The notes: generated from the sequence alone by a model not told the origin. A stretch of 64,000 bases of DNA from Streptomyces sp. NRRL S-87 (GCF_000719335.1 NZ_JOGB01000008.1:71445-135444), one strand, 5' to 3'. Counted from the first letter of the stretch, positions 41,146 through 49,120 are shown. Translations and numbers: made by a program.

Positions 41146-42007
41146 CGGCACGAAGGCGATGCATCTGCGCGAGGCCATCAACGACAGCGAGCGGAAGCAC
41201 CCGCTCCTGGCGATCGGTGCGGTGAACGCGCTCGCTGCGCATGTCGCGGCGGAATCGGGCTTCGACGCCCTGTGGGTGAGCGGGCTGGAGGTGTCCGCAG
41301 CCTCCGGGCTGCCGGACGCCAATGTCCTGGGCCCCCGCGACCTGTCCGACGTGGTCGCCTCGCTCGGCCGTGTCACCGAACTGCCCGTCATCGTGGACAT
41401 CGACAACGCGGGCGGCTCGGGGCGCACGGCGGAGCGGTTCGCGTACGACCTGATGCGCGCAGGAGCCGCGGCGGTGTGTGTCGAGGACAGCGCGTACCCG
41501 AAGTGCAACAGCTTCGCGGCTCACCGGGACCAGAGCCTCGCGGACCGGGACCTGTTGTGCGAACAGGTGGGGCGCATACGGAAGGTCGCCGGTGACGGCC
41601 TCGTGGTCGTGGCCCGCACCGAGGCCCTGATCGCCGGCGAGGACCTGGCCACGGCGATCGCCCGCGCCGAGGCGTACGCCGAAGCCGGAGCGGATGCGGT
41701 ACTCATCCACTCCAAGGACGCGACCGGTGAGCAGGCGCGGGCCATCGGGCGATCGTGGAGTAACGGCGTGCCGCTGGTCAGCGTGCCCACGGCGTTCCCC
41801 GACCTGAGCGCCGCCGAACTCGGCGAGGCCGGCTTCCGCCTCTGCATCTACGCGAACCAGCTCAGCCGTGCCGCCCTCGCGGGTATGCGCACCGCCGCCC
41901 GTCAGTTCCGGCGTGGAGGGAGTTTCCGCTCCACCGTCGCGGGATCTCTGGCGGAGGTCGGCGACCTGATGCGCGTCGGCGAGCCGGAGGCGCTGTCGTG
42001 CCTCTGA
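41138..42007 (+). CDS. PEP-mutase/isocitrate-lyase family enzyme
   Basis: 289 residues. Features of phosphoenolpyruvate mutase: 'LWVSGLEVSAASGLPDAN', metal-site 'VDIDNAGG' (D87, D89), gate motif 'CVEDSAYPKCNSFA' (E116, K122, N124, S125), R160 in 'VARTEAL' and H191 in 'LIHSKD'. The diagnostic EDK-x5-NS motif is EDS-x5-NS here. PEP mutases form the C-P bond of phosphonopyruvate. N124 is kept, which favours mutase over phosphonopyruvate hydrolase, but a C-C lyase is not excluded. No phosphonopyruvate decarboxylase gene is nearby. GGAGGAG precedes the ATG. Confidence 0.8.
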   Translation: MADGTKAMHLREAINDSERKHPLLAIGAVNALAAHVAAESGFDALWVSGLEVSAASGLPDANVLGPRDLSDVVASLGRVTELPVIVDIDNAGGSGRTAERFAYDLMRAGAAAVCVEDSAYPKCNSFAAHRDQSLADRDLLCEQVGRIRKVAGDGLVVVARTEALIAGEDLATAIARAEAYAEAGADAVLIHSKDATGEQARAIGRSWSNGVPLVSVPTAFPDLSAAELGEAGFRLCIYANQLSRAALAGMRTAARQFRRGGSFRSTVAGSLAEVGDLMRVGEPEALSCL

Positions 42008-42468
42008 CGCCCGAGCTGCCTCGGATCAGCGTGTCCGTGAAGGCAGCGATCGTGCGCGACGGCGCCGTCCTACTGCTGTCGTACAACGACGAGGCCGGGT
42101 TCCACTTCAACCTTCCCGGCGGCAAGGCCCAGGTCGGCGAGGACCTGCGCCAGGCCGTGAACCGCAAGGTCGCGCAGGAGACCGGCCTGCAGGTCGTGGC
42201 CCGGCGTCTGTTGTGCGTCGTCGAGTACGTCCCCGACTCGTGGCAGGGCAAGTTCGGGGACGTACAGAAGGTCCAGTTCAACTTCCTCGCGGAGCAGGTG
42301 GACGACGCGGAGCCGCGCATGCCGGAACCGCCGGACCCCATCCAGGTGGGCTTCGAGTGGGTTCCGCTGGATCGTCTAGGCGACGTGTACCTGTTGCCCC
42401 GGATCAACCGCCCGCTGTCGGCGGCGTTGAACGGGGAGCTCGCCGACCCCTTCGTGGACAGGTGGTGA
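41998..42468 (+). CDS. Nudix-fold protein with degraded Nudix box
   Basis: 156 residues. The box reads G-K-A-Q-V-G-E-D-L-R-Q-A-V-N-R-K-V-A-Q-E-T-G-L. The consensus GX5EX7REUXEEXGU has two of its metal-ligand Glu replaced (K and Q). The surrounding fold is intact: 'AIVRDGAVLLLSYND', 'FHFNLPGG', 'VGFEWVPLDRL'. Classical pyrophosphohydrolysis would be impaired. It may act as a non-hydrolytic nucleotide-binding or altered hydrolase. GTG start, ten-base overlap with the PEP-mutase gene. Confidence 0.8.
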   Translation: MPLTPELPRISVSVKAAIVRDGAVLLLSYNDEAGFHFNLPGGKAQVGEDLRQAVNRKVAQETGLQVVARRLLCVVEYVPDSWQGKFGDVQKVQFNFLAEQVDDAEPRMPEPPDPIQVGFEWVPLDRLGDVYLLPRINRPLSAALNGELADPFVDRW

Positions 42469-42473
42469 CATTC

Positions 42474-43139
42474 ATGGATCCGATGCTGAAGGATCTGCGG
42501 GAGTGGCTGCTGCGGGAGCACCCCGGGACGGTGTGCGCCGACCGGCTCCGCGTGATCGCCGATGAGCTCGCTGGCCTGACCGCCCGCGGTCTGCCGGGGC
42601 CGGTGGTCGAACTCGGTTGTTACAGGGGCGCGATGGCCCTCTGGATCCGTAGCGTGCTCGAATCGCTGGGCGACCACAACCGCGAGATCCACGTCTACGA
42701 CTCCTTCCAGGGCATGCCCGCGCCCGGTGCCAAGGACTCGAACCACCTGGCGGCGGGCGAGCTCCGGTCGTCTCCAGACGACGTGCGCGCCACGCACGCG
42801 GCCTGGGGCAGGCCGGCGCCGGTCATCCATCCGGGATGGTTCGACGAGACCCTTCCCAAGGAGCTGCCCGACGAGATCGCGTTCGCCTACCTGGACGGCG
42901 ACTTCTACGACTCGACACTCACGGGACTCACGCACTGCGTCACCCGCCTGATGCCGACGGGCGTGTTGTTCGTCGACGACTACGCGGACACGGCGGTCAA
43001 TCCGCGAGCCTGGGACGGGCTCCCGGGCGTGAAGCGCGCCTGCGACGCGTACTTCGGCACGCCGTCGCCCGTGACCGTCGTCGTCGGCGAGGGTGATCTC
43101 GCCTTCGGCCGGTACGAGAAGCGGGAGTTCCTCGGATGA
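42474..43139 (+). CDS. TylF/macrocin O-methyltransferase-like enzyme
   Basis: 221 residues. SAM motif 'VVELGCYRGAMALWI' (44-58), 'VYDSFQGMP' (75-82), 'FAYLDGDFYDSTL' (D141-D143) and 'VLFVDDYAD' (DD168-169) match the TylF family of metal-dependent O-methyltransferases. The family often acts on sugars or small polyols; the acceptor here is unknown. AGGTGG precedes the ATG. A GTG nine bases upstream would overlap the Nudix stop. The end overlaps the dehydrogenase start (ATGA). Confidence 0.8.
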   Translation: MDPMLKDLREWLLREHPGTVCADRLRVIADELAGLTARGLPGPVVELGCYRGAMALWIRSVLESLGDHNREIHVYDSFQGMPAPGAKDSNHLAAGELRSSPDDVRATHAAWGRPAPVIHPGWFDETLPKELPDEIAFAYLDGDFYDSTLTGLTHCVTRLMPTGVLFVDDYADTAVNPRAWDGLPGVKRACDAYFGTPSPVTVVVGEGDLAFGRYEKREFLG

Positions 43140-44059
43140 GCGCTGTCCTGGTGCTACGAGGTGCGGCGGACGCGAGCGCGATCCGCCGCGCCCTGTCCGA
43201 TGTCGCCGTACACGAGTTGCCGGACCTGGACTCGCCTCCGCCCGCCGACACGGCCGTGCTCGTCCTGCGCTCCGGCGTCCGTCTCGGCGAGCGGGAGCTC
43301 GACGCGCTCCCCCGCCTGCGGCACGTCGTACGGACCGGCTCCGGCATCGACCACATCGACGTGAGCGCCCTCCGGCACCGTGGCATCACGCTGCATCGCA
43401 ACGCCGAGGCCGGCGCGGGCGCCGTGGGCGAGTGGGTGCTCGCCGCTGCCCTCTCCCTGGCCCGGCGGATCCCCTTGGGGCATCACGCGCTGCTGCTCGG
43501 CCGGCACGAGAAGCAGGCGTGTATGGGAGCGTCACTCGGCACCCTGGCCGCAGGCATCTGGGGCGCGGGCCCGGTGGGGCTGGCCGCCGACTGGGCACTC
43601 GCCCCCTACGTGGGCCGCACGGCCTTCGCCGCGTGGCCGTCGAACCCTCCCGGTCTGCGAGAGCTGTCTCAGGCAGCGCTCATGGAGCAGTCGCAGGTAC
43701 ACGTGATCGCTCTGCCGCTGCGCCCCACGACCGAACAGCTCATCGGCGAGGACTTCCTCGAACGCGTCGCTCCGCAGCGGCCTCTGCTCATCTGCGCAGG
43801 ACGGCTGGAGACCCTCGACGTCGCCGCCTGCCTGCGGGCACTGGAGGACGGAAGGCTCTCGGGCCTTGCACTCGACCCGGTCGAGCGGGAGCACCTGCCG
43901 CTCCTCACCGGCTCCACGACGCCGCTCAACCTCCTGGCCTCGCCCCACATCGGGGCCCAGCGCTCCGACGTGCGCTGCGCGCTCGACCGATGGGCCGTCG
44001 ATCTCCTCAAGGAGATCACCGCTGACAACACGATCCTGATCGAAGGAGGCCACCGGTGA
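43136..44059 (+). CDS. D-isomer-type 2-hydroxyacid dehydrogenase
   Basis: 307 residues. N-terminal substrate lobe, then 'GTLAAGIWGAGPVGLAAD' (NAD-binding GxGxxG, about 145-160), 'VHVIALPLRPTTEQLIG' and the catalytic-type His in 'ASPHIGAQ'. The active-site Arg usually in 'ARGGLVD' is offset here ('CAGRLETLD'), so activity needs testing. Enzymes of this type reduce 2-oxo acids. If the PEP-mutase homologue makes phosphonopyruvate, reduction to phosphonolactate would pull that unfavourable reaction forward. That link is inference. Confidence 0.75.
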   Translation: MSAVLVLRGAADASAIRRALSDVAVHELPDLDSPPPADTAVLVLRSGVRLGERELDALPRLRHVVRTGSGIDHIDVSALRHRGITLHRNAEAGAGAVGEWVLAAALSLARRIPLGHHALLLGRHEKQACMGASLGTLAAGIWGAGPVGLAADWALAPYVGRTAFAAWPSNPPGLRELSQAALMEQSQVHVIALPLRPTTEQLIGEDFLERVAPQRPLLICAGRLETLDVAACLRALEDGRLSGLALDPVEREHLPLLTGSTTPLNLLASPHIGAQRSDVRCALDRWAVDLLKEITADNTILIEGGHR

Positions 44060-44922
44060 ACCCATCGGCACGATTGCGCCGGGAGATCGCCGACAGAGTC
44101 GCCCAGGCGCTGCTCACGTCCGGCGAGGCCCGCGAGGTCTGGCTGGAGGGAGCCCTCGCCTGCGGCTTCGCCCACGCGGCGAGCGACATCGACCTGCGTG
44201 GCATCGTGGACGGCGCCCTTCCGGCGTGGGAGTCGCGCATCGTGGACGGCGTCCGTGTCGACCTCCAGGCGGCGGGGCCGCAGCGGGCGGAGGAACTCCG
44301 TCACCTGCTCCGCTCCTTCGACGTGCGCCGCGACTCCCTCGGATCGTTCCGTCGGGTACGCGCCTCGATGCACGACCTCATGTGTCTGCGCACCGCCCTC
44401 TCATACGGCTCCGGGGGCTGGGATCCGGTGCTCGACCCCCGGGAGCGCCAGGGCTACCGACGCTGGGCGGTCGCCGACCAGGCCGAGGTCGCTGCGAGTC
44501 TCGCGGAGGACCTGACCGGCCTCGTCGAGGACGGCCTGGCCGAATCGGCCGGCGTCGTGTGCCGGAAGCTGGAGACCTGCCTCACCGCGCTCGGCTGCGC
44601 GGCGGCCGGCCACCCGGTCCTCGGCGACAAGTGGCTGCCGCTGCTTGCCGACGCGCAGCCCCGCCCGTCGATCGACCCGGCTCGCGCAGAGACGTGGGAG
44701 TGGTTCCGTCCGGTTCAGCGAGGCGTGACGAGAGCGCTTCTGGACTGCTGGCCCGTCGACGACCCGCTGCAGAAGCCTCCCCATCTTGGTGCCCCTGACG
44801 CTGGCTGGCTGCCCCAGCGGTACGCCGACGGGTGGTTCCTTCGCCGTGGCGACGTCCACATCCCCATCACCGGCGGGCAGCTTCTCGGGTGGCTGTCCAC
44901 GGTCTCCACCGATGGCGCGTAG
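44056..44922 (+). CDS. nucleotidyltransferase-domain protein
   Basis: 288 residues. 'WLEGALACGFAHAASDIDLRGIV' is the GSxxxGxxxxxSDIDL minimal nucleotidyltransferase motif (D44, D46), with the usual Ser replaced by Ala. The helical middle resembles HEPN/kanamycin-nucleotidyltransferase tails. The last 35 residues ('RYADGWFLRRGDVHIPITG') form a separate beta segment of unknown role. Could activate a substrate by nucleotidyl transfer to a hydroxyl, phosphonate or carboxylate. GTG start overlaps the previous stop. Confidence 0.7.
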   Translation: MNPSARLRREIADRVAQALLTSGEAREVWLEGALACGFAHAASDIDLRGIVDGALPAWESRIVDGVRVDLQAAGPQRAEELRHLLRSFDVRRDSLGSFRRVRASMHDLMCLRTALSYGSGGWDPVLDPRERQGYRRWAVADQAEVAASLAEDLTGLVEDGLAESAGVVCRKLETCLTALGCAAAGHPVLGDKWLPLLADAQPRPSIDPARAETWEWFRPVQRGVTRALLDCWPVDDPLQKPPHLGAPDAGWLPQRYADGWFLRRGDVHIPITGGQLLGWLSTVSTDGA

Positions 44923-44952
44923 ACCGCGCCTCTCCTCCTCCGGAGTCCTCTG

Positions 44953-46836
44953 ATGCCCGTCACCCGCACCGCCTCCATCGACCTGGAGAGTCTCTACGCC
45001 CCGCTGTCGAGCACCGGGCCGGACACGGCCGTCTCCGTCATCCTCAAGCTCCGCGGGGAGACCTGCGACATCGACTGCCTGTACTGCTTCGAGAAGCGCA
45101 AGGAGTCACCGGGCGGCGCCCGGATCAGCGCAGAACAGGTCCACCGCCTCGGTTCGATCTTCTCCGGGCGTCCGCTCAGCGTCGAACTCCACGGCGGGGA
45201 GCCCCTGACCGCCGGCCGGGAACGGATCGCGGAGATCCTGGACGCGCTCGCCGCACAGCCGAACGTCATCCGCGTGAGCCTCCAGACCAACGGCCTCCAG
45301 CTCGACGACGCCTGGCTGGACCTGTTCGAGCGGCACTACCCCCAGCTGGAGATCGGTCTCTCCCTCGACGGGGACGCGCTCGGGAACTCGTGGCGTGTCG
45401 GTTACGACGGCCAGCCCACGTACCCCCGAGTGGTCGAAGCCCTGGAACTTCTCGGCCGTCGGGAACGTCGCGTCGGCGTCATCTGCGCCGTCACCCCGTA
45501 CGTCCTCGGCCGAGCCTCCGAGGTCATGGAGCACCTCGCCTCCTTTTCCTCCGTGACGACGGTCAGCCTGGTGCCGTGCTTCGACGCGGCGGTCACCCGG
45601 TCGACCACTGTGGCGGGATCCCGTACGCCGACCAGCCGGGCACTCCAGCGACGGGCCATCGGCCCCACCGGCCCGGCCTGGGCCGTCACGCCGGGCCAGT
45701 ACGCCGACTTCGTGCTGGAAGCCGCCCACCACTGGGTCGCCGACGGCCTGTTCCACCGCGTCAAGCTGGAGCCCGTCGTCTCCGTCATCCGCCGCCTGAG
45801 GGGTCTACAAACCCGTTCCTGTCACTTCTCCGACTTGAAGTGCAACCACGTCCTCACCCTTTATCCCGATGACCGCTTGGGAAGCTGCGACGAGCTGCCC
45901 TGGCCGCAGGCCGGCTTGGCCGCGCTCGGTGAAGTACACGCTGAGGCGGACGTGGCCGGCGCCCAAGGCAGCTCTCCCCTGCTCCGGCAGGTACGCTCCC
46001 TGGTCACGAAGTGCACGACATGCGACTACCGCGACACCTGCGGCGCGGGCTGCCCGGCGGTCCGCCTCCGCTTCGCCGCCGCGGGCGACGAAGACGCGTA
46101 CTGCGACCACCGCATGCGCCTGATCGACGGCGTCGCCACCCTGCTCGCCCAGCCGGATCTCCCGCCCGGTGCCTCCTGTTCCCGGCTACGCTGGCGTCCC
46201 GTCCGCCCCAACGACATGCACCACGTCGTGGCGTTCCTGGCCCGCTGGGATGACCCCGCCGTACCGCGCCCGGCAGCACGCCTCCAGGTAAGCGCCCACG
46301 GCAACATCAACACGGTCGGCCTCCCCGGCATCCACGAGGCGGACGATCTCGACCCGCGGCACCCCCAGTGGTACGAGGGCATCGAGCCCGGCGTCCGCCC
46401 GGTCGTCGACGTGCTCACCGCGGGCTGGAACACCGTCACCTATGACAGCTGCCAGGGCCACGCCTACGCCGACCTCCCCTCAGCCGAGCCCCGGTTCCTC
46501 TCGGTCGGCATCCTGCCGCGCGACCGCGCCGAGTACGCGCGAACAGCGGCGCGCCTGTGCCGCGCCGCCGGCCGAGCCGAGTCCTCCCTGCCCGGAGCGT
46601 GTTCGCTGGTCCTCGGCCGCAACGAGCTCACGTGCCGCACCACCGGCCGGGTGTATCCGACGCTCGACCTCCATCTCATACCCTCTGCCGGCACCACGCC
46701 TGCCGAGTACTTCGAGGACCTCACCGAGGCCGTGCACGTACTCACGGAGGCCCTGGCCGAAGCCGCCTCTGCCCCGCCGTCCACCCTCTGTGTCTGCGCG
46801 GGCGAAGCCCACTCCAGCGATGGAGGCGAGCAGTGA
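44953..46836 (+). CDS. radical SAM/SPASM peptide-maturase-like protein with C-terminal extension
   Basis: 627 residues. C38-x3-C42-x2-C45 in 'CDIDCLYCF' binds the radical SAM cluster; 'LHGGEPL' and 'VSLQTNGLQL' are typical core strands. 'CTTCDYRDTCGAGCPA' near residue 355 is a SPASM auxiliary-cluster motif. Such proteins install crosslinks or epimerise in ribosomal peptides. Residues about 410-627 form an extra domain with 'TVTYDSCQGHAYAD', not known to me from characterised maturases. CGGAG precedes the ATG. The end overlaps the 2OG-oxygenase start (GTGA). Confidence 0.85.
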   Translation: MPVTRTASIDLESLYAPLSSTGPDTAVSVILKLRGETCDIDCLYCFEKRKESPGGARISAEQVHRLGSIFSGRPLSVELHGGEPLTAGRERIAEILDALAAQPNVIRVSLQTNGLQLDDAWLDLFERHYPQLEIGLSLDGDALGNSWRVGYDGQPTYPRVVEALELLGRRERRVGVICAVTPYVLGRASEVMEHLASFSSVTTVSLVPCFDAAVTRSTTVAGSRTPTSRALQRRAIGPTGPAWAVTPGQYADFVLEAAHHWVADGLFHRVKLEPVVSVIRRLRGLQTRSCHFSDLKCNHVLTLYPDDRLGSCDELPWPQAGLAALGEVHAEADVAGAQGSSPLLRQVRSLVTKCTTCDYRDTCGAGCPAVRLRFAAAGDEDAYCDHRMRLIDGVATLLAQPDLPPGASCSRLRWRPVRPNDMHHVVAFLARWDDPAVPRPAARLQVSAHGNINTVGLPGIHEADDLDPRHPQWYEGIEPGVRPVVDVLTAGWNTVTYDSCQGHAYADLPSAEPRFLSVGILPRDRAEYARTAARLCRAAGRAESSLPGACSLVLGRNELTCRTTGRVYPTLDLHLIPSAGTTPAEYFEDLTEAVHVLTEALAEAASAPPSTLCVCAGEAHSSDGGEQ

Positions 46837-47552
46837 TCCACATCGCCGAGACGCTGTCCATCCGGACCGTGGAGAGCTTCCTCAAGCCGAACGAGATCGA
46901 GCGCCTCAACGACGTCATGGACGACGCGCTCGGCTCCCTCGGCCGCGACCGGTACGGCGCGGGCCGCCATACGACCATCCACGAGATCCCCGGTCACTCC
47001 CCCGCCGAGGCTCAGGACGTCTACGAGCCGGCCGGCCGGATCGAGATGACCGACATCCCGTACCAGGCGACCGCCCTCCTCGACCAGGCCCTCAAGCTCC
47101 ACATGGCCGCCGTCACGCGCACCCTGCCGTCGGTCACCGGCCACCGGCCGTGGATCTACCTCGAGTACGGGGTCGGCCAGTACATCACCCCGCATGCGGA
47201 CGGCATCGCCCCCGATCCCCTCACCCGTCCTCGGCAGATCGCCGCCGCGACGGTCACGCTCACGGACATCCAGGACACAGGCGGGGCGTTCTACGTGGAG
47301 ACCACGGGCAGCGGCGAGGCCTGGACCACCGACGAGGCGCCGACCGAGTCGGGTTACGCCCCGGGGATGCGCTTCGCACACGACGGAACGGACATGTCCT
47401 CCCCCTGGTTTCGCGCCATGCCCCGCACCCGATGGAGCGTCGCACCCGCTCCCGGCACTCTCTTGGTCTTCGGCAGCCAGCTCGTCCACGGCACCGAACC
47501 GGTCCGCGCCGGCCGCGTTCGCAAGTTCCTGACGCTCTTCGTCTCCGAGTAA
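46833..47552 (+). CDS. 2-oxoglutarate/Fe(II)-dependent oxygenase
   Basis: 239 residues. 'YITPHADGI' gives H121-x-D123 and 'SQLVHGTEPV' gives H219, with basic residues (R225-R230) for 2-oxoglutarate, the prolyl-4-hydroxylase-type facial triad. It probably hydroxylates or otherwise oxidises the peptide or a small precursor. The GTG start overlaps the radical SAM stop, so the two are made together. No leader or membrane segment. Confidence 0.8.
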   Translation: MIHIAETLSIRTVESFLKPNEIERLNDVMDDALGSLGRDRYGAGRHTTIHEIPGHSPAEAQDVYEPAGRIEMTDIPYQATALLDQALKLHMAAVTRTLPSVTGHRPWIYLEYGVGQYITPHADGIAPDPLTRPRQIAAATVTLTDIQDTGGAFYVETTGSGEAWTTDEAPTESGYAPGMRFAHDGTDMSSPWFRAMPRTRWSVAPAPGTLLVFGSQLVHGTEPVRAGRVRKFLTLFVSE

Positions 47553-47643
47553 GGAGCCATGCATCCGTGACCGGCCCCCGCGGCCCGCCCGCCACCAGCC
47601 CTTCGCCCCGACCCACCGCCCCGACCTGAGGAGAGAGCGAGCA

Positions 47644-47805
47644 GTGGCAGACGACAAGACGTTCGACGAGTTCCTGGAGGCGGTCGCGTCCCTGCGTGAC
47701 AGCGACCCCGTGCGCACCACCGCGCACACCTCCAACGCGGCCACCGAGACCTGGCTGGCCACCACGGTGCAGCCCGACGCCGCTGAGCCCACGACCGAGT
47801 CCTGA
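47644..47805 (+). CDS. 53-aa candidate precursor peptide
   Basis: A short GTG-started gene with GGAGAG eight bases upstream. It lies between the oxygenase and the HExxH gene. The leader-like part is acidic and helical ('DDKTFDEFLEAVASLRDSD'); the rest is rich in Thr, Ala, Asn, Asp and Glu ('RTTAHTSNAATETW', 'TTVQPDAAEPTTES'). There is no Cys, so it is not a lanthipeptide or sactipeptide substrate. The many Thr/Asp/Asn residues suit beta-hydroxylation. The substrate role is inferred from size and position. Confidence 0.65.
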   Translation: MADDKTFDEFLEAVASLRDSDPVRTTAHTSNAATETWLATTVQPDAAEPTTES

Positions 47806-47862
47806 CCCGCCACGGGGCCGGGCCCGTCCCGGTCCGGCCCCGTTCCACTCCCGGAGCCCCAG

Positions 47863-48753
47863 ATGAGCGCTCTCTCCCCGGAAGCCCTGGTCGCCCTCGA
47901 CGGTATCGCCGACCACCAGCGCCAACGGACCAGCCGTATCGCCTCCGTACTCGGCAACCGTCTCGGCTCGTCCGCCCTCGACTACGCCGTGGCCCACCAC
48001 CTGCTCGAAGGCGCCGAACACGCGGCGCGCGCCCGGGACGCGGACCGCCTCGCCTGGCACCGCCGTACGACGGTGCGAGACCTGACCCACCTGTCGGCCG
48101 GCCCGCACATCGTGCTCAGCCCACCCCCCGTGGACCTGCTCCGCTCGGAGATCTCCGAAACCGCGTACTACCTCGTCGGCCCCGACACCAGCCCTGCCCC
48201 TCCCGAGGCCCATGGCCTCGTTCGTGCCGCCCTCACCTCCGCGACCGAGCACGGCTTCGGCACCCTGCTCACCCAGCACGCCCCAGTCATCTGCCTGCTC
48301 AACCGCCGCCGACTCGACGAGACCCTCCACAGCTGGGCCATCACCCGCCTGCCGGGCACAGTCTTCACCGACTACACCGCGCACCCCGAGGTCCTGACCC
48401 GCGACCTCATCCACGAAGCCGCCCACAACTGGCTCAACGACGCCCTGACCGCGCACGACGTCAGCCTCCCCGCCGACGTCACCTTCTTCTCTCCCTGGCG
48501 AGGAACCCCTCGTCCGTTATACGGCTTCCTGCATGCCTGCTGGGCCTTCTCCCTCACAGTGCTGTATGCGCGGCGGGCCCGCTACGGCGCCACGGGTGCT
48601 GTGGCTTCCTTCCTTAACGCCCACCTGCGCCAGCAAGAGAGCCAGTTCGCCTCGGCATTCGATTCGCTGGCTGAGGCACTCTCATACGTCCCCGCTGACG
48701 CGCTCCGTGATCGCGTCAGCCGCGCCGTCAACGAAGCCGTACTACCGGGGTAG
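47863..48753 (+). CDS. HExxH-motif peptide-modifying protein (putative beta-hydroxylase)
   Basis: 296 residues. 'DLIHEAAHNWLND' provides H184-E185-x-x-H188. A helical N-terminus and the absence of a signal peptide resemble the aKG-HExxH proteins linked to FxsB-type radical SAM systems, which I recall as 2-oxoglutarate-dependent peptide beta-hydroxylases rather than proteases. It is the last gene of the operon, 57 bases after the small peptide gene. With the 2OG oxygenase it gives two candidate hydroxylases in one pathway. Confidence 0.75.
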   Translation: MSALSPEALVALDGIADHQRQRTSRIASVLGNRLGSSALDYAVAHHLLEGAEHAARARDADRLAWHRRTTVRDLTHLSAGPHIVLSPPPVDLLRSEISETAYYLVGPDTSPAPPEAHGLVRAALTSATEHGFGTLLTQHAPVICLLNRRRLDETLHSWAITRLPGTVFTDYTAHPEVLTRDLIHEAAHNWLNDALTAHDVSLPADVTFFSPWRGTPRPLYGFLHACWAFSLTVLYARRARYGATGAVASFLNAHLRQQESQFASAFDSLAEALSYVPADALRDRVSRAVNEAVLPG

Positions 48754-48871
48754 CACCGGCGGGCTGACCAGAGCTCGACAGTGTCCCGGCGGGCCACCCG
48801 ACCCCTACGTGGCCGGTTCACCGAGTTCGAGGGAGAGTGCATGGGACGCACCCCGGAGGTACTGAGAGGCG

Positions 48872-49120
48872 TTGCCCCCCAGCGCCTTCCCTGAGGAGCA
48901 GCAGCGCCGCACCTTGACGGGTGGTCCGGTCTGCCCGGCCTGTCACGGCCCTATCCGTGAGGGTGAGAGCACCGAGCGCGGCGGTAAGACCAACGTGCTC
49001 TTCCATCTGCGGTGCCGGCTCCTCGCCCGGGGCGGTGGTGCCGTCCCCCTCGGCGAGCCGTCGTACGACGAAGCGGCAGGCGGAACGTGCAAAGGAGCGT
49101 CGTGCGGCACGCAGAGCTGA
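48872..49120 (+). CDS. possible small zinc-ribbon protein
   Basis: 'PVCPACHGPIREGESTERGG' followed by 'NVLFHLRCRLLARG' is a convincing CxxC...HxxC zinc pattern. After 'LGEPSYDEAA' the conserved-looking continuation ('KRQAERAKERRAARRAEREE') is in another frame, so the gene may be frameshifted near 49065. Start uncertain. Confidence 0.45.
   Translation: MPPSAFPEEQQRRTLTGGPVCPACHGPIREGESTERGGKTNVLFHLRCRLLARGGGAVPLGEPSYDEAAGGTCKGASCGTQS

Noticed and set aside
40036..41508. 490-codon leftward frame opposite the kinase/PEP-mutase genes
   Set aside because: Ser/Arg/Ala-rich antisense frame without domains; the plus-strand genes have motifs and coupled starts.
47954..48100. Possible CRISPR or tandem-repeat region
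   Set aside because: No regular repeat-spacer pattern is present here or elsewhere in the window.
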